Shown here in pieces: positions 31,272 to 41,752 of a stretch of 64,000 nucleotides of DNA. Below the pieces are notes generated by a model that did not search any database, had not been told where the DNA came from, and worked only from the letters and a program-made list of their open reading frames with translations. Both the position numbers and the translations under genes were made by a program. This DNA is from Bacillus sp. NTK074B (GTDB taxonomy: Bacteria > Bacillota > Bacilli > Bacillales > Bacillaceae_B): NCBI RefSeq assembly GCF_017303375.1, contig NZ_JAFKOH010000011.1:1-64000 (forward strand), read 5' to 3'. Positions within the stretch are counted from its first letter, which is position 1; each line of letters begins with the position of its first letter.

Positions 31272-31901
31272 TTATTTATTATGACGCTCCACGAGGACGC
31301 CCAGCACGTCTTCGAGTGGAAGTTTTTGTTCTCTTAGAAGGACGAGTACGTGGTAGAAAAGGTCTGCGACTTCCCATTTCAGTTCTTCACTGTCCCTGTT
31401 TTTCGCTGCGATGATTACTTCTGATGCTTCTTCGCCTACCTTTTTAAGGATCTTATCTACCCCTTCTTCAAATAGGTAAGTAGTGTAGGCTCCTTCCGGC
31501 CGCTCGATTTCACGATTTTCAATGAGTTTTTCCAGAGTCAGGAGAATGTTCTCTGCTGCTGAGCTCTCCTCACCATGTACATTTTCATGAAAACAGCTTT
31601 CTTCCCCTTTATGGCAGGCAGGCCCTTTCTTATCCACCAGGACAAGAAGGGCATCACGATCGCAATCCCACGTAATACTCTTGACTCTTTGGGTGTTGCC
31701 GCTTGTTTCCCCTTTGTGCCAGAGCTCTTGCCGTGAACGGGAATAAAACCAGGTTTCCCCTGTTTCAACGGTTTTCTTTAAAGACGTTTCGTTCATATAT
31801 GCCAGTGTCAGGACATCCTTTGTTTCAGCATCCTGGATGACAGCAGGCACCAGTCCTTTATCATCGTACTTCACGGATGTAGTCCAATCATTATTGGTCA
31901 T
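31272..31901 (-). CDS. hisI: Bifunctional phosphoribosyl-AMP cyclohydrolase / phosphoribosyl-ATP pyrophosphatase
   Basis: Carries out steps 2 and 3 of histidine synthesis. The 209-residue protein fuses a HisI cyclohydrolase domain (about 1-115, with [15 protein letters not shown] and the zinc/metal ligands in DCDRDALLV and [12 protein letters not shown]) to a HisE pyrophosphatase domain (about 118-205, with [16 protein letters not shown] and [14 protein letters not shown]). It is last in the his operon and overlaps hisF by 4 bp. Confidence 0.97.
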   Translation of the reverse strand: MTNNDWTTSVKYDDKGLVPAVIQDAETKDVLTLAYMNETSLKKTVETGETWFYSRSRQELWHKGETSGNTQRVKSITWDCDRDALLVLVDKKGPACHKGEESCFHENVHGEESSAAENILLTLEKLIENREIERPEGAYTTYLFEEGVDKILKKVGEEASEVIIAAKNRDSEELKWEVADLFYHVLVLLREQKLPLEDVLGVLVERHNK

Positions 31902-32656
31902 CGTACGTGCACCTCCTGCTCTCTTAAATAACTCTTTACTTCTTCTACACTCGTTTCTTTATAATGGAAGATGGAGGCTGCAAGTGCCGCATCGGCTTTG
32001 CCTTCTGTAAACACATCTTTGAAGTGAGCGGCATTCCCTGCTCCGCCTGAAGCGATCACAGGAATCGATACGGCTTCGCTGACTGCCTTCGTCAGAGCCA
32101 GATTGAACCCTTTCTTCTCTCCATCACTGTCCATGCTGGTGAGCAGGATTTCCCCCGCACCGAGGGACTCCACTTCTTTCGCCCACTCCACGGCATCAAG
32201 ATCTTTCAGCTTTCTTCCGCCGTGGGTATATACCTTCCACCCTTTGCTTCCTTCATCGTACTTGGCATCAATCGCCACGACGATGCATTGCGATCCGAAA
32301 TAATCGGCTCCTTCACGGACAAGTCCGGGCCGGAGTACGGCGGCTGTGTTAAGGGACACCTTATCTGCCCCCGCCCGGAGGATCGCCTTCATATCCTCCA
32401 CTGAATTAATTCCACCGCCGACGGTAAAGGGAATTGCCAGTTCCGCAGCCACATGCTGAACGACCTCCACCATTGTCTTACGGCCTTCGTGAGAAGCAGA
32501 AATATCGAGGAATACTAGCTCATCCGCCCCCTGCTCATCATAGACTTTCGCAAGCTCAACAGGATCCCCTGCATCGCGGAGTTCCACAAACTGAATCCCT
32601 TTTACCACCCTGCCGTCCTTCACATCCAGGCAGGGAACGATCCGTTTCGTTAACAT
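31898..32656 (-). CDS. hisF: Imidazole glycerol phosphate synthase cyclase subunit HisF
   Basis: Uses ammonia from HisH to convert PRFAR to imidazole glycerol phosphate and AICAR. This 252-residue TIM barrel has catalytic Asp in [12 protein letters not shown] near residue 11 and Asp in LTSMDSDG near residue 130, plus phosphate loops [10 protein letters not shown] and IASGGAGN. It overlaps hisI by 4 bp and hisA by 7 bp. Confidence 0.98.
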   Translation of the reverse strand: MLTKRIVPCLDVKDGRVVKGIQFVELRDAGDPVELAKVYDEQGADELVFLDISASHEGRKTMVEVVQHVAAELAIPFTVGGGINSVEDMKAILRAGADKVSLNTAAVLRPGLVREGADYFGSQCIVVAIDAKYDEGSKGWKVYTHGGRKLKDLDAVEWAKEVESLGAGEILLTSMDSDGEKKGFNLALTKAVSEAVSIPVIASGGAGNAAHFKDVFTEGKADAALAASIFHYKETSVEEVKSYLREQEVHVR

Positions 32657-33384
32657 GACTTCACCTCTTTTACGGCCTCACTCACAGTGAACTTCCCTGT
32701 ATAGATCGATTTCCCGCAAATGGCACCGGAAACGCCCCGGGATTCGTATTGCTTTAATGTCTTCAGGTCTTCCAGTGAACTAATGCCTCCAGACGCAATC
32801 ACTGATTTCCCCGTTTGTACAGCAAGATCCACTACCGCTTCTACATTGGGACCAGATAGCATTCCGTCTGTGGCAATATCGGTAAAGATGAACGTTTCGG
32901 CTCCGGCAGACGCTAATTCTTTTCCAAGATCAACGGCTTTAAGGGCCGATGTTTCCAGCCAGCCGTGAGTGGCCACATAGCCATCCTTTGCATCAAGTCC
33001 GATGGCAATCTTATCCCCGTACTCCACCAGCCATTCCTTTACCATCTCTGTGTTTGAAACGGCGATGCTGCCAATGATCACTCGGTCGACACCCCGGTTC
33101 AAATAATGTTCGATATCTTCTTTGGAGCGTATACCCCCTCCGATTTGAACCTTTGCTTGGAGTTTTTCCGCAACGGCAATGACGAATTCATCGTTTATCC
33201 TAGAGCCTTCCTTCGCTCCGTCCAGATCCACCATATGAATCCATTCCGCTCCTTCATCAGCGAATTTCTTCGCCATGTCAAAGGGAGAGTCACCATACAC
33301 CGTTTCTTGATTATAATCTCCCTGAACGAGACGGACACACTTTCCGCCCCGCATATCGATGGCTGGATAAATCGTAAAACTCAT
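32650..33384 (-). CDS. hisA: HisA, phosphoribosylformimino-AICAR phosphate isomerase
   Basis: Isomerises ProFAR to PRFAR. This 244-residue TIM barrel, a sister of HisF, has catalytic Asp in [15 protein letters not shown] and Asp in [10 protein letters not shown], with [11 protein letters not shown] and IASGGISS phosphate loops. It overlaps hisH by 4 bp and hisF by 7 bp, consistent with coupled translation. Confidence 0.98.
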   Translation of the reverse strand: MSFTIYPAIDMRGGKCVRLVQGDYNQETVYGDSPFDMAKKFADEGAEWIHMVDLDGAKEGSRINDEFVIAVAEKLQAKVQIGGGIRSKEDIEHYLNRGVDRVIIGSIAVSNTEMVKEWLVEYGDKIAIGLDAKDGYVATHGWLETSALKAVDLGKELASAGAETFIFTDIATDGMLSGPNVEAVVDLAVQTGKSVIASGGISSLEDLKTLKQYESRGVSGAICGKSIYTGKFTVSEAVKEVKSC

Positions 33385-34016
33385 GAGACCGCCTCCTTCA
33401 CCCTTTTTGTAAAGTTTTCTAACAGCTGCATGCCGAGCTCACCGCTTTTTTCCGGATGGAACTGCATGCCGTATATATTATCCCGGCTCACTACGGCCGG
33501 GATTTGGACTCCTGCATAATCAGCGCTTGCCGCAATTACGTCTTTTGATCCTTCGTGTACGTAATAAGAATGGACGAAGTATACATAGCCTTCTGTCAAT
33601 CCTTCTAAAAGGGGAGTTTTTTTCCCAAAGTGCAGGAAATTCCACCCCATGTGGGGGACCTTAAAGGAATGTCCCTGACCGTCTTCTTTCGGGATATGAA
33701 GAACCTGCCCGGGCATCAGGGATAACCCCTTCGTCGTCCCATTCTCCTTGCTTTCTTCAAACAAAAGCTGCATGCCTAAGCAAATGCCAAGAAGCGGCTT
33801 CCCGCTTTCGGCGAATGTCAGGATGGTTTCTTTCAAGTCGGTGCTTTCAAGGAGGTTCATGGCATCTTTAAATGCCCCGACCCCCGGTAAAATCAACCCG
33901 TCCGCCTTTAGTAATTCTTCTTGTACATCACTGATGAAGTAAGGGACGTTCAAGCGTTCCAATGCTTTACTGACGCTGAACAGATTCCCCATTCCATAAT
34001 CCACAATACCGATCAT
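33381..34016 (-). CDS. hisH: Imidazole glycerol phosphate synthase glutaminase subunit HisH
   Basis: Class I glutamine amidotransferase supplying ammonia to HisF. The 211-residue protein has YGMGNLFSV at the start, nucleophile Cys near residue 79 in [11 protein letters not shown], and the His/Glu pair in [10 protein letters not shown]. It overlaps hisA by 4 bp and follows hisB by 3 bp. Confidence 0.98.
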   Translation of the reverse strand: MIGIVDYGMGNLFSVSKALERLNVPYFISDVQEELLKADGLILPGVGAFKDAMNLLESTDLKETILTFAESGKPLLGICLGMQLLFEESKENGTTKGLSLMPGQVLHIPKEDGQGHSFKVPHMGWNFLHFGKKTPLLEGLTEGYVYFVHSYYVHEGSKDVIAASADYAGVQIPAVVSRDNIYGMQFHPEKSGELGMQLLENFTKRVKEAVS

Positions 34017-34019
34017 GAA

Positions 34020-34607
34020 TTATAACATTCCCTTCGTAGACGGAATCCCTTTGACACGGGGATCGATCGTCGTTGCTTCATCCAGTGCACGGCCGAGGGC
34101 CTTAAAGATCGCTTCAATGATATGGTGGGTGTTGTGGCCGTAATGAACGATGACATGCAGGTTCATCCGGGCTTCAAGGGCAAGCTTCCAAAGGAATTCA
34201 TGGACGAGCTCCGTATCGAAGGTACCGACTTTCCGGCTTGGAAGTTCTGCACGGAATTCAAGGTGTGGACGGTTACTCAGATCCACCACTACCTGAGCGA
34301 GGGCTTCATCCATTGGGACCATGGCGGATCCGTAACGCCTGATGCCTTTCTTGTCTCCAAGAGACTCCAGTAATGCCTGCCCCAAACAGATTCCGATATC
34401 CTCTGTCGTATGGTGATCATCGACCTCCGTATCCCCATTCGCATCTATTGTACAATTGAATTGTCCATGCTTCGTGAACAAATCCAGCATATGACTCATA
34501 AACGGGACCCCCGTCTCGATCTTTGAGTTCCCTTCCCCATCAATTCCAAAGCTCAACCGAATATCTGTCTCATTCGTCTTGCGCACAATCTCTGCACTTC
34601 TCACCAT
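34020..34607 (-). CDS. hisB: Imidazoleglycerol-phosphate dehydratase
   Basis: Manganese enzyme that dehydrates imidazole glycerol phosphate. The 195-residue monofunctional form has the family's two His-rich metal sites, DDHHTTEDIGI (near 66) and HYGHNTHHIIEAIFKA (near 160). There is no phosphatase domain, so histidinol phosphatase is encoded elsewhere. AAAGGAGG precedes the start. Confidence 0.98.
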   Translation of the reverse strand: MVRSAEIVRKTNETDIRLSFGIDGEGNSKIETGVPFMSHMLDLFTKHGQFNCTIDANGDTEVDDHHTTEDIGICLGQALLESLGDKKGIRRYGSAMVPMDEALAQVVVDLSNRPHLEFRAELPSRKVGTFDTELVHEFLWKLALEARMNLHVIVHYGHNTHHIIEAIFKALGRALDEATTIDPRVKGIPSTKGML

Positions 34608-34625
34608 GATGTCCTCCTTTATTTG

Positions 34626-34660
34626 GAGGGACGGACCTTCCCTGGGGAGGTCCGTCCCTC
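34626..34660. repeat. 13-bp inverted repeat between hisD and hisB
   Basis: GAGGGACGGACCT and its exact complement flank a 9-nt loop. It lies between the hisD stop and the hisB ribosome binding site, and there is no T-run, so it may stabilise or process the mRNA rather than terminate it. Confidence 0.9.
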
Positions 34661-34664
34661 TTCC

Positions 34665-35939
34665 CTATTTCTCTTTATCGAATCGTATCTCGACTGCCCT
34701 TGCATGGGCCTCGAGGCCTTCTAACCGGGCAAGCTTCGCGATTTTTCCGTAATTTTTCTGCAGTGCTGTTTCACTGTATGAAATCACACTCGTCTTTTTC
34801 ATGAATTCGTCCACATTCAACGGACTGGAGAAACGGGCTGTCCCGTTCGTCGGCAGCACATGATTCGGACCTGCGAAATAATCCCCGACCGGCTCCGAGC
34901 TATATCGTCCCAGGAAGATCGCTCCGGCATGGCGGATTTTGGCCATCGTTTCGAAGGGCTTCTCCGTCAGGATTTCCAGATGCTCCGCCGCCAGCTCATT
35001 GACAAGTTCAATTCCGTCCTCAATAGCTCCCGTCACATAGATGCGACCGAAATTCGTGATGGATTGACGTGCGATCTCTTCACGGGGGAGCGACGTCAGC
35101 TGCTGTTCAACCTGAGCGGATACTTCCTCGGCAAGTGTGGATGAATTCGTCACCAGGACGGCAGACGCCATTACATCATGCTCTGCCTGTGAAAGCAGAT
35201 CTGCTGCAATTTCATCGGCCCGTTGATGTTCATCTGCTAAAATCACGATTTCACTCGGACCGGCAATCATATCGATATCCACATCACCGAACACTTCCCG
35301 TTTCGCCAATGCGACGTAGATGTTCCCGGGTCCCGTTATTTTATCTACAGGTGTGATCGATTCCGTTCCATATGCCAGTGCCGCTACTGCTTGTGCACCA
35401 CCGACTTTGAAAATCTCCTCCACCCCTGCGACTTTCGCAGCCACGAGTACGCCTGGAGATAACCGTCCATCACGACCAGGAGGAGATACCATGGTAATAC
35501 GCTCGACTCCTGCCACTTTTGCCGGAAGTACATTCATCAATACGGATGACGGATAGGCTGCCGTCCCCCCGGGCACGTAAACCCCCACTGAATCAAGGGG
35601 AGTCAGTTTTTGACCAAGCATCGTGCCATTTTCATCCGTTGTAAACCAAGAAGATCTCTTCTGCTCCCTATGGAATTCACGAATATTATCCGCTGCTTCC
35701 TCGATAATCGAAATCAACTCGGAATCCAGCGATGAGAAAGCTTCCTCTATTTCACTCTCAGACACTTTATATTGATCCAGGGAAACGCCATCGAATTTCT
35801 CTGTCAACCTTCTGACCGCCTTATCCCCATCCTTCCGCACAGAAGAAATAATCTCCTGAACCGCTCTCCTCTGTTCCTCCGTACCACTATCAACAGAGCG
35901 CTTGATCGACGCCCCTTTAACATCCTTAATAATCTTCAC
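34665..35939 (-). CDS. hisD: Histidinol dehydrogenase
   Basis: NAD- and zinc-dependent oxidation of histidinol to histidine, the last two steps. The 424-residue protein has GVYVPGGTAAYPSSVLMN, GPGNIYVALAKREVFG, IDMIAGPSEIVILAD and a C-terminal FAGPNHVLPT loop holding metal ligands. The GTG at 35939 matches relatives (Met-Lys-Ile-Ile) and has AGAAGG 12 nt upstream. A 12-codon in-frame extension to 35975 is encoded by the repeat sequence and is unlikely to be translated. Confidence 0.96.
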   Translation of the reverse strand: MKIIKDVKGASIKRSVDSGTEEQRRAVQEIISSVRKDGDKAVRRLTEKFDGVSLDQYKVSESEIEEAFSSLDSELISIIEEAADNIREFHREQKRSSWFTTDENGTMLGQKLTPLDSVGVYVPGGTAAYPSSVLMNVLPAKVAGVERITMVSPPGRDGRLSPGVLVAAKVAGVEEIFKVGGAQAVAALAYGTESITPVDKITGPGNIYVALAKREVFGDVDIDMIAGPSEIVILADEHQRADEIAADLLSQAEHDVMASAVLVTNSSTLAEEVSAQVEQQLTSLPREEIARQSITNFGRIYVTGAIEDGIELVNELAAEHLEILTEKPFETMAKIRHAGAIFLGRYSSEPVGDYFAGPNHVLPTNGTARFSSPLNVDEFMKKTSVISYSETALQKNYGKIAKLARLEGLEAHARAVEIRFDKEK

Positions 35940-35958
35940 AGAATTCACCAGCCTTCTA

Positions 35959-36109
35959 GAGGGACGGACCTGCAATCAGGACCTGCCTTCCCTATGTAAT
36001 CTCTATTTAGAGGGACGGACCTCGATTTCCACCGTGAATCCGTCCAGAAAACTCCTTAAATGCTTGCCTTCACTATCTTCCTGACTCAATCAGGAGAGGT
36101 CCGTCCCTC
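35959..36109. repeat. GAGGGACGGACCT repeat cluster between hisG and hisD
   Basis: There are three 13-14-bp copies: direct copies at 35959-35971 and 36010-36023, and an inverted copy at 36096-36109. The last begins at the hisG stop codon. The inner pair could form a 14-bp stem around about 72 nt. The copy at 35959 lies about 20 bp upstream of the hisD start. Confidence 0.88.
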
Positions 36110-36733
36110 TCACCCGATGATGCGGGTGAGGCGGTTGACGAGGTCTTCGATTTTTTCGTCTTTCATCCGGTAGCTGACAGGATTGACGATGAGTCGGGAG
36201 GTGATGCCGACGATGGTTTCGTATTCCACCAGTCCGTTTTCTTTCAAGGTACGACCTGTCGAAACGATATCGACGATGCGGTCAGCCAGCCCGATTAACG
36301 GTGCAAGCTCGATGGAACCGTTTAGCTTGATGATCTCCACCTGCTCTCCCTGTTCACGGAAATAAGAGGAAGCGACATTTGGATACTTGGTTGCGATCTT
36401 CGGTGCCACATCGCTCATTTTCGTATCAGGTAGCCCCGCTACCGCCAGGTAACACCCGCTGATCCGCAAATCCAGCAGCTCATAAACATCCCGCTCTTCT
36501 TCAAGCATCACATCTTTACCCGCAATCCCTAAATCAGCGACCCCATGTTCCACATACGTCGGAACATCCATGGGCTTTGCAAGGATGAAACGCAAATTCT
36601 CCTCGGGTACTTCAATGATGAGCTTCCTCGAATCATCAAATTCAGGGGGCAGATTATAATCTGCCTTTCTTAATAGCTCCACTGCTTCTTCGAATATCCT
36701 GCCTTTTGGCATGGCAATCGTTAATGCGCTCAT
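36110..36733 (-). CDS. hisG: ATP phosphoribosyltransferase, short (HisGS) form
   Basis: Commits ATP and PRPP to histidine synthesis. The 207-residue protein is the short form lacking the C-terminal regulatory domain and works with HisZ. Motifs include [20 protein letters not shown] and the PRPP-binding region [18 protein letters not shown]. It overlaps hisZ by 4 bp. Its stop codon runs straight into a palindromic repeat. Confidence 0.97.
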   Translation of the reverse strand: MSALTIAMPKGRIFEEAVELLRKADYNLPPEFDDSRKLIIEVPEENLRFILAKPMDVPTYVEHGVADLGIAGKDVMLEEERDVYELLDLRISGCYLAVAGLPDTKMSDVAPKIATKYPNVASSYFREQGEQVEIIKLNGSIELAPLIGLADRIVDIVSTGRTLKENGLVEYETIVGITSRLIVNPVSYRMKDEKIEDLVNRLTRIIG

Positions 36734-37917
36734 GATGGCTCACCGCCTTTTCGGTCTTGTCCGACTATGAAATGGACATTGCTGAACCCCTTCGTAAACT
36801 CATCCACATCTCCTACGCCTTTCCAGTTCTGCAGCACAACTTCTTTTCCTTCATTTCTGAGGTCCCGCGCTAGATTTATGGCTTCTTTCCTGCGCTCGTC
36901 ACTGAACAGCACACACTGCTGCAGGGTGGAAGACAATTCCACCTGCATGGCTTCAAGCACATAATCCAGACGCAACCCGAAGCCTGTCGCCCCTGAGTTC
37001 TTCCCGAATTTTTCAAGCAGCTTATTGTAGCGTCCTCCATTTCCGATGGCAAATCCGACATTGTCCCCGTACACTTCGAATAAGATGCCGGAATAATAGC
37101 TCATATGGCTGACAAGGCTCAAATCGAATTTCACATATTGCTCCACTTCATAGTCTTTTAAACTATTCCACAGATCGTTCAGCTGCTGCAATGCCCGTAG
37201 CCCTCTTTTCCCTTCCATGAGGCTGTGGGCTTCAATCAGTACATCTTCGGATCCCCGTAATTGCAGGAAACGGAATAGCCGCCCTTTATCAATGGATGAT
37301 AGAGCCAGCTCATTTACATGTTGACGGTACCCGACATAATTCTTCTCATATAAGAATCTTCTTAACGTATCCGCCCGTTCCTCGGTTCCCACGATTTGAG
37401 TGAACAACTCATGAACAAAACCGATATGACCGATGGAAATCTTGAAATGCTCCAAGCCCGCTTCTTTCAAAACTGATACCATCAGGGCGATCACTTCGGC
37501 ATCGGCGCTGACCGAATCGTCTCCGATGCACTCAATCCCAACCTGTTCAAATTCAGCCGGTCGACCGCCTTCCCGCTGCTGTGCCCTGAATACGGAATTC
37601 GAGTAAGCAAGTCTGAGCGGAGCCTCGTCTTTTAATAATTTGGATGCGGCAATCCGGGCGATCGGGGCTGTCATATCCGGCCTCAGCACGAGGGTATGCC
37701 CCTGTTGATCCAGCAGCTTGAACAGCTGCTGATCCAGGATCGCCGATGCCTCGCCGACGGTCTCGTAGTATTCAAGACTCGGGGTTTCAATAAACTTGTA
37801 GCCCCAAAGCTTCATGGCATTCTCCATCTTCTTTTTCGTCTGATCTTTGATCTCATATAAGTCAGGAAATGTGTCTCTCATTCCCAATGGCTTCTCGAAC
37901 ATAAACAACTTAGTCAT
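36730..37917 (-). CDS. hisZ: ATP phosphoribosyltransferase regulatory subunit HisZ
   Basis: Histidyl-tRNA-synthetase paralogue that gives the short HisG activity and histidine feedback. The 395-residue protein has class II synthetase motifs 2 and 3 in modified form ([44 protein letters not shown]). It lacks the C-terminal anticodon-binding domain. The ATG at 37917 has AAAGGTGG upstream. It is the first gene of the his operon. No T-box is visible in its leader. Confidence 0.95.
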   Translation of the reverse strand: MTKLFMFEKPLGMRDTFPDLYEIKDQTKKKMENAMKLWGYKFIETPSLEYYETVGEASAILDQQLFKLLDQQGHTLVLRPDMTAPIARIAASKLLKDEAPLRLAYSNSVFRAQQREGGRPAEFEQVGIECIGDDSVSADAEVIALMVSVLKEAGLEHFKISIGHIGFVHELFTQIVGTEERADTLRRFLYEKNYVGYRQHVNELALSSIDKGRLFRFLQLRGSEDVLIEAHSLMEGKRGLRALQQLNDLWNSLKDYEVEQYVKFDLSLVSHMSYYSGILFEVYGDNVGFAIGNGGRYNKLLEKFGKNSGATGFGLRLDYVLEAMQVELSSTLQQCVLFSDERRKEAINLARDLRNEGKEVVLQNWKGVGDVDEFTKGFSNVHFIVGQDRKGGEPS

Positions 37918-38225
37918 AAGAACCACCTTTGGCGTATTAATTCCACTATTTTTCCCCATTTAAGGGATTGCTACTAATCCTCGATTATTCAGAAATCCTT
38001 TAGTTCGCTAATATGCTAATAAATTAAAGTTATTTGTAGTGTAGCGTTTCTTTTTTTATTCGTCAACCGTTTGGAGGGGGATTTTCTGCTGGAGTGTCGG
38101 GTTATCTACCAAATATTATTTTTGTCTGCCGTTTTCAAAATATATCTGCCATTCGGCTAATCCCCTCCTCTTTCAAAAAGGCTGTTTTTCGTAAACATTG
38201 TTGCTTTTTGATGTAGCGAGTGGCG

Positions 38226-38343
38226 GTTGATTTCCGCTTTAGGTGCTCGCTTTCCGCGGGGCTGGCGGTGAGCCTCCTCGCCTGCGGGGTCTCACCTGTC
38301 CAGCATTTCCCGCAGGAGTCGAGCACCTGCAGCGAGAATCAAC
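38226..38343. repeat. Large palindromic hairpin repeat, copy A
   Basis: Nested arms: GTTGATT/AATCAAC, AGGTGCTCG/CGAGCACCT, CTGG/CCAG and GGTGAG/CTCACC around a CCTCCTC...GGGGT centre. It lies in the 748-bp gap between hisZ and the acetyltransferase gene, where short spurious frames occur but no gene is seen. Confidence 0.9.
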
Positions 38344-38457
38344 TGACGAAAAGTTTGACTATCACAAAGGAAATGTAGAGATCGCGTATGCCACTGCTTT
38401 TTCATTCGTTGCAGTGACTGATTTTATTTCGTAGTCCCTTACTCTTTTTGAACTGAT

Positions 38458-38573
38458 GGTGAAGGGAACTGCGTAGACTCCTACGGAAAACGGGCGTGCC
38501 GAGACCCCGGAAGCGGTTTTTCCTGAGGAGGCTCGGCCGAACGTCCGTGGAAAGCGGGACTGTTCCCTTCACC
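38458..38573. repeat. Large palindromic hairpin repeat, copy B (opposite orientation, divergent arms)
   Basis: Outer arms GGTGAAGGGAAC/GTTCCCTTCACC (12 bp perfect), inner arms GCCGAG/CTCGGC and centre ACCCCG...GAGGAGG are the reverse orientation of copy A. The arm sequences differ from copy A but pairing is preserved. Confidence 0.88.
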
Positions 38574-38663
38574 CTCCTGCACCACAACTTAAATGACAGA
38601 GCATCGTAAATCTGAGTTTATATGCAAATAGCAGCAATCTCTTCGAAAACAGCCTTCACAAAC

Positions 38664-38700
38664 AAAAAAAGACAAAAATAGAACTCACTCTATCTTTGCC
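38664..38700 (-). terminator. Terminator of the hprK-lgt-yvoD-ppaX-yvoF operon
   Basis: On the minus strand GGCAAAGATAGA pairs with TCTATTTTTGTC (two G-U pairs) and is followed by seven T residues, 8 bp past the yvoF stop. Confidence 0.8.
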
Positions 38701-38707
38701 TTTTCCC

Positions 38708-39247
38708 TTATTCTTCTCTATTCAACCCATAGATGGCATCTTCCCGCCACCGTTCTGCCAACTCATCTTTTGTATAGATGACTCTCATCGGGTTCCCCCC
38801 GACGAACGCACCATCCGGAACATCTTTATGTACAAGGGTCCCCGCCGACACGATGGCCCCGTCTCCGATTTTCACTCCCGGCAAAACCGTCGTGTTGGCA
38901 CCGATCATCACTTCTGATCCAATCTGGACATCTCCTAACCGGTACTCCTTGATTAAATATTCATGGGCAAGGATCGTCGTATTGTATCCGATGACCGTGT
39001 TGCGTCCGACCGAAATCTTTTCGGGAAACATCACATCGAGCATCACCATGAGGGCAAAGGACGTATGCTCCCCGATTTTCATCCTCAGGAACGTCTTGTA
39101 CAGCCAATTCTTCATTCCCAAAAAGGGGGTATACCTCGCCAGTTGAATGACGATGAAATTTTTGACGACCTTCCCGAACGGAACGGTTTTGTACACATGC
39201 CAGAGGGAATTTGCCCCTTCTACAGGGTAGCGGGTCGTCCGCCTCAT
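38708..39247 (-). CDS. yvoF: Left-handed beta-helix acyltransferase (YvoF)
   Basis: A 179-residue hexapeptide-repeat transferase of the maltose/galactoside O-acetyltransferase type. Imperfect hexapeptide turns run from about residue 60 to 150 ([44 protein letters not shown]), ending in the usual [10 protein letters not shown]. The acceptor is unknown. It overlaps ppaX by 4 bp and is last in the hprK operon, as in B. subtilis. Confidence 0.9.
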   Translation of the reverse strand: MRRTTRYPVEGANSLWHVYKTVPFGKVVKNFIVIQLARYTPFLGMKNWLYKTFLRMKIGEHTSFALMVMLDVMFPEKISVGRNTVIGYNTTILAHEYLIKEYRLGDVQIGSEVMIGANTTVLPGVKIGDGAIVSAGTLVHKDVPDGAFVGGNPMRVIYTKDELAERWREDAIYGLNREE

Positions 39248-39894
39248 GCAGTCGATGCTCCAACAATGGCTAATAAGTCCTTCATGTTTTCAAGCATGAA
39301 GTCCGGTTCGTAGTGGGCAAGGTGCTCCCTGCCCTTTGCACTCCACGCCACGCCTGCTGACAGGACCCCTGCATTTTTTCCGGCCAGAATATCATGGTGG
39401 TTGTCTCCGATCATGATCGCTTCATCCGGTGAAGATCCCAAAGCGATCAACGCCTTTTCAATCGGTTCTGGATGGGGCTTCGCATTCTCCACCTCATCCA
39501 GTGTGATGATGACTTCAAAGAATGGACGCAGATTCATCAGGTCCAACCCTTTCAGCACGACATCACGGACCTTCGTCGAAACGATGGCTAATTTGTATCC
39601 ATTTTCAAAAAGCGTCTGTACGGTTTCATAAACCCCTTCGAACTCTGTCACAAGGGAATCATGATGTTCATGATTATAGGCCCGGTAGTGGGCACACATC
39701 TCTTCCATTCTTTCCGGGTTCAATCCACCAAATGACTCTTCAAGTGGCGGTCCCATGAAAGGATGGACATCCTTTTCTTCATATTGTCCAGGATAATAGT
39801 GATTCAGTGTATGCAAGAAGGACGAAATGATCAAATCATTCGTGTTGATCAGCGTTCCATCCAAATCAAATAAGATTGTTGTAATCCTGCTCAT
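39244..39894 (-). CDS. ppaX: Pyrophosphatase PpaX
   Basis: HAD-family phosphatase that hydrolyses the pyrophosphate formed when HPrK dephosphorylates P-Ser-HPr. The 216-residue protein has motif [13 protein letters not shown], motif II Ser in AIVSTKVRD, motif III Lys in AKPHPEPI and motif [16 protein letters not shown]. It overlaps the end of yvoD by 29 bp, with AAAGGAG upstream of its ATG. Confidence 0.94.
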   Translation of the reverse strand: MSRITTILFDLDGTLINTNDLIISSFLHTLNHYYPGQYEEKDVHPFMGPPLEESFGGLNPERMEEMCAHYRAYNHEHHDSLVTEFEGVYETVQTLFENGYKLAIVSTKVRDVVLKGLDLMNLRPFFEVIITLDEVENAKPHPEPIEKALIALGSSPDEAIMIGDNHHDILAGKNAGVLSAGVAWSAKGREHLAHYEPDFMLENMKDLLAIVGASTA

Positions 39895-40831
39895 AATGCA
39901 GCTCCTTTTCTTTCTTAGCGTCGACTTTGTTCCAGAAATATGCCACTATCATCGTTAATAAAATGGCCGTCACCAGTCTGATCAAAAGCAATGGCAATAC
40001 GGGGATCCCGAGTGGAAGGAAAATCAATGTATCCTCCACCACCGCGTGACACGCCACTAAAAAGATGAAGGCGATCGTGACATCTTTCCTGCTGACCCCG
40101 TCTTCCTTGACCGCCTGGATCATGACTCCGGCTCCGTAGGCAAGGCCGATGACGAGTCCGGCCACCATCGTTGAAGACGTATTTTCATTCATCCCAAGCG
40201 CCCGTGTAGCAGGGGACATCCATCGGGAAAAAACGTCCATCCATTTCAAGTCTCTCATCACCTGAATGATCATCATGAGTGGAATGACGATCAGAGCAAG
40301 CTGGAGGACTCCGAAACCTGCTTTTTCAAGGCCCATCAAGATGATTTCTCCCCATCCGTTTGGTTCTGTCTGCTGAGGAGGCATCATCCCATATTTCGCA
40401 ATCTCCGAGCCGCCGCTCCATACTACATTAATGACAATGGCAGATAGGAGACCAAGCCCGACCCTCACGGCAACAATCAGCCAGATCTTAACACCGACTT
40501 TTGAAGCAACCGTTGATTCGATGAACAGATTGTGACAGAAAGAAAGCATCACCGCAATGATGAATACTTCCTTCACCGTTAAATCAAGGGACAAAATCCC
40601 TCCTATTCCTGCATACAGATTCAGGAAATTACCAAGTACAAGAGGAATGGCTGCATCCCCAGAAAGACCGAGAAGTCTCATAAAAGGCGAAATCTTCTCC
40701 ATGATCCAAGGAAGAATCGGGGTGTATTGCAGCAAAAAGACGATCAACGTGATCGGAAAAATGACTTTCCCCAACGACCACGTTGTTTTCAAACCTGTGA
40801 TTCCGCCATTTTTCAACGATGACATCCACAT
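39866..40831 (-). CDS. yvoD: Nucleoside-recognition (Gate) domain membrane protein YvoD
   Basis: A 321-residue integral membrane protein with about eight hydrophobic segments and two Gate-like repeats (for example [13 protein letters not shown] and [18 protein letters not shown]). Relatives include the SpmA/SpmB and nucleoside-transporter gate families. Transport substrate is unknown. It is conserved between lgt and ppaX in Bacillus. Its 3' end overlaps ppaX by 29 bp. Confidence 0.87.
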   Translation of the reverse strand: MWMSSLKNGGITGLKTTWSLGKVIFPITLIVFLLQYTPILPWIMEKISPFMRLLGLSGDAAIPLVLGNFLNLYAGIGGILSLDLTVKEVFIIAVMLSFCHNLFIESTVASKVGVKIWLIVAVRVGLGLLSAIVINVVWSGGSEIAKYGMMPPQQTEPNGWGEIILMGLEKAGFGVLQLALIVIPLMMIIQVMRDLKWMDVFSRWMSPATRALGMNENTSSTMVAGLVIGLAYGAGVMIQAVKEDGVSRKDVTIAFIFLVACHAVVEDTLIFLPLGIPVLPLLLIRLVTAILLTMIVAYFWNKVDAKKEKELHYEQDYNNLI

Positions 40832-40850
40832 ACTTCTTACTCCCCTTCTG

Positions 40851-41687
40851 TTAAGCGTTCACCGTATCCGTTTTCTCATCATATGCCTGTTGGGCAAGAC
40901 CTGCTTTTCTTCTATAAAAGAACACAGCGATCGCAGCGATGATCAGCACGATGGAAATCACTTGTGCGAAACGGAAAGAACCCAGCATCAGGCTGTCCGT
41001 TCTGAGCCCTTCCACAAAGAAGCGACCGATGGAATACCAGACGACATACGTCAGGAACAGCTCCCCCCGTCGCAGCCAGCCCGCCTTTCTTCTTAACACT
41101 AGAAGCAGGATCAGTCCGGCAAAACTCCAAAGACTTTCGTACAGGAAAGTAGGGTGGTAATAGGTGCCATCAATATACATTTGATTGATGATGAAGTCCG
41201 GCAGCATCAAATTCTCAAGAAATGTCCTGGACACCTCTCCGCCATGTGCTTCCTGATTCACAAAGTTCCCCCAGCGTCCGATGGCCTGACCGAGGATGAT
41301 ACTTGGTGCCGCGATATCCGTCAGCTTCCAGAAGGACAATCCTTTCAATTTGGCAAACACCACGGTTGTCAGGACGGAACCAATCAACGCACCATGAATG
41401 GCAATCCCGCCATTCCATACTTTTATGATATCCCCGGGGTGATCGGCATAGTAATGATCCCACTCAAAAATGACGTAATAAGCACGGGCACATATGATGG
41501 CGATGGGAATCGCCCACACGAGCAAATCAATGAAGGTATCGGGATGAAGACCTAAGCGCTTGCTCTCCCCAATGACTAAATAAAGTCCTATTGCAATGCC
41601 GAGTCCGATAATGACTCCGTACCAGTGTACCTGGATCGGACCGAGTGAAATGGCAATAGGATCGATTGGCGTAATATTCTCGTTCAT
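40851..41687 (-). CDS. lgt: Prolipoprotein diacylglyceryl transferase
   Basis: Transfers diacylglycerol from phosphatidylglycerol to the lipobox cysteine of lipoproteins in the membrane. The 278-residue protein has seven hydrophobic segments, the Lgt signature [14 protein letters not shown] near residue 135, the essential HGALIGS near 100, and a C-terminal [12 protein letters not shown]. It follows hprK by 65 bp in a conserved operon. Confidence 0.97.
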   Translation of the reverse strand: MNENITPIDPIAISLGPIQVHWYGVIIGLGIAIGLYLVIGESKRLGLHPDTFIDLLVWAIPIAIICARAYYVIFEWDHYYADHPGDIIKVWNGGIAIHGALIGSVLTTVVFAKLKGLSFWKLTDIAAPSIILGQAIGRWGNFVNQEAHGGEVSRTFLENLMLPDFIINQMYIDGTYYHPTFLYESLWSFAGLILLLVLRRKAGWLRRGELFLTYVVWYSIGRFFVEGLRTDSLMLGSFRFAQVISIVLIIAAIAVFFYRRKAGLAQQAYDEKTDTVNA

Positions 41688-41752
41688 TTTGTCTCTCCTT
41701 TTTCATTAAGATACCATATGATGGTTAAAGCGATTTATGTTGTATGTAAAGC

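Noticed and set aside
37918..38045. Possible T-box leader before hisZ
   Set aside because: No specifier-loop architecture, T-box sequence or terminator/antiterminator pair is visible.
38135..38434. Two 63-codon frames on opposite strands upstream of the his operon
   Set aside because: Both are produced by the palindromic hairpin repeat. The peptides are of the type commonly misannotated from this repeat.
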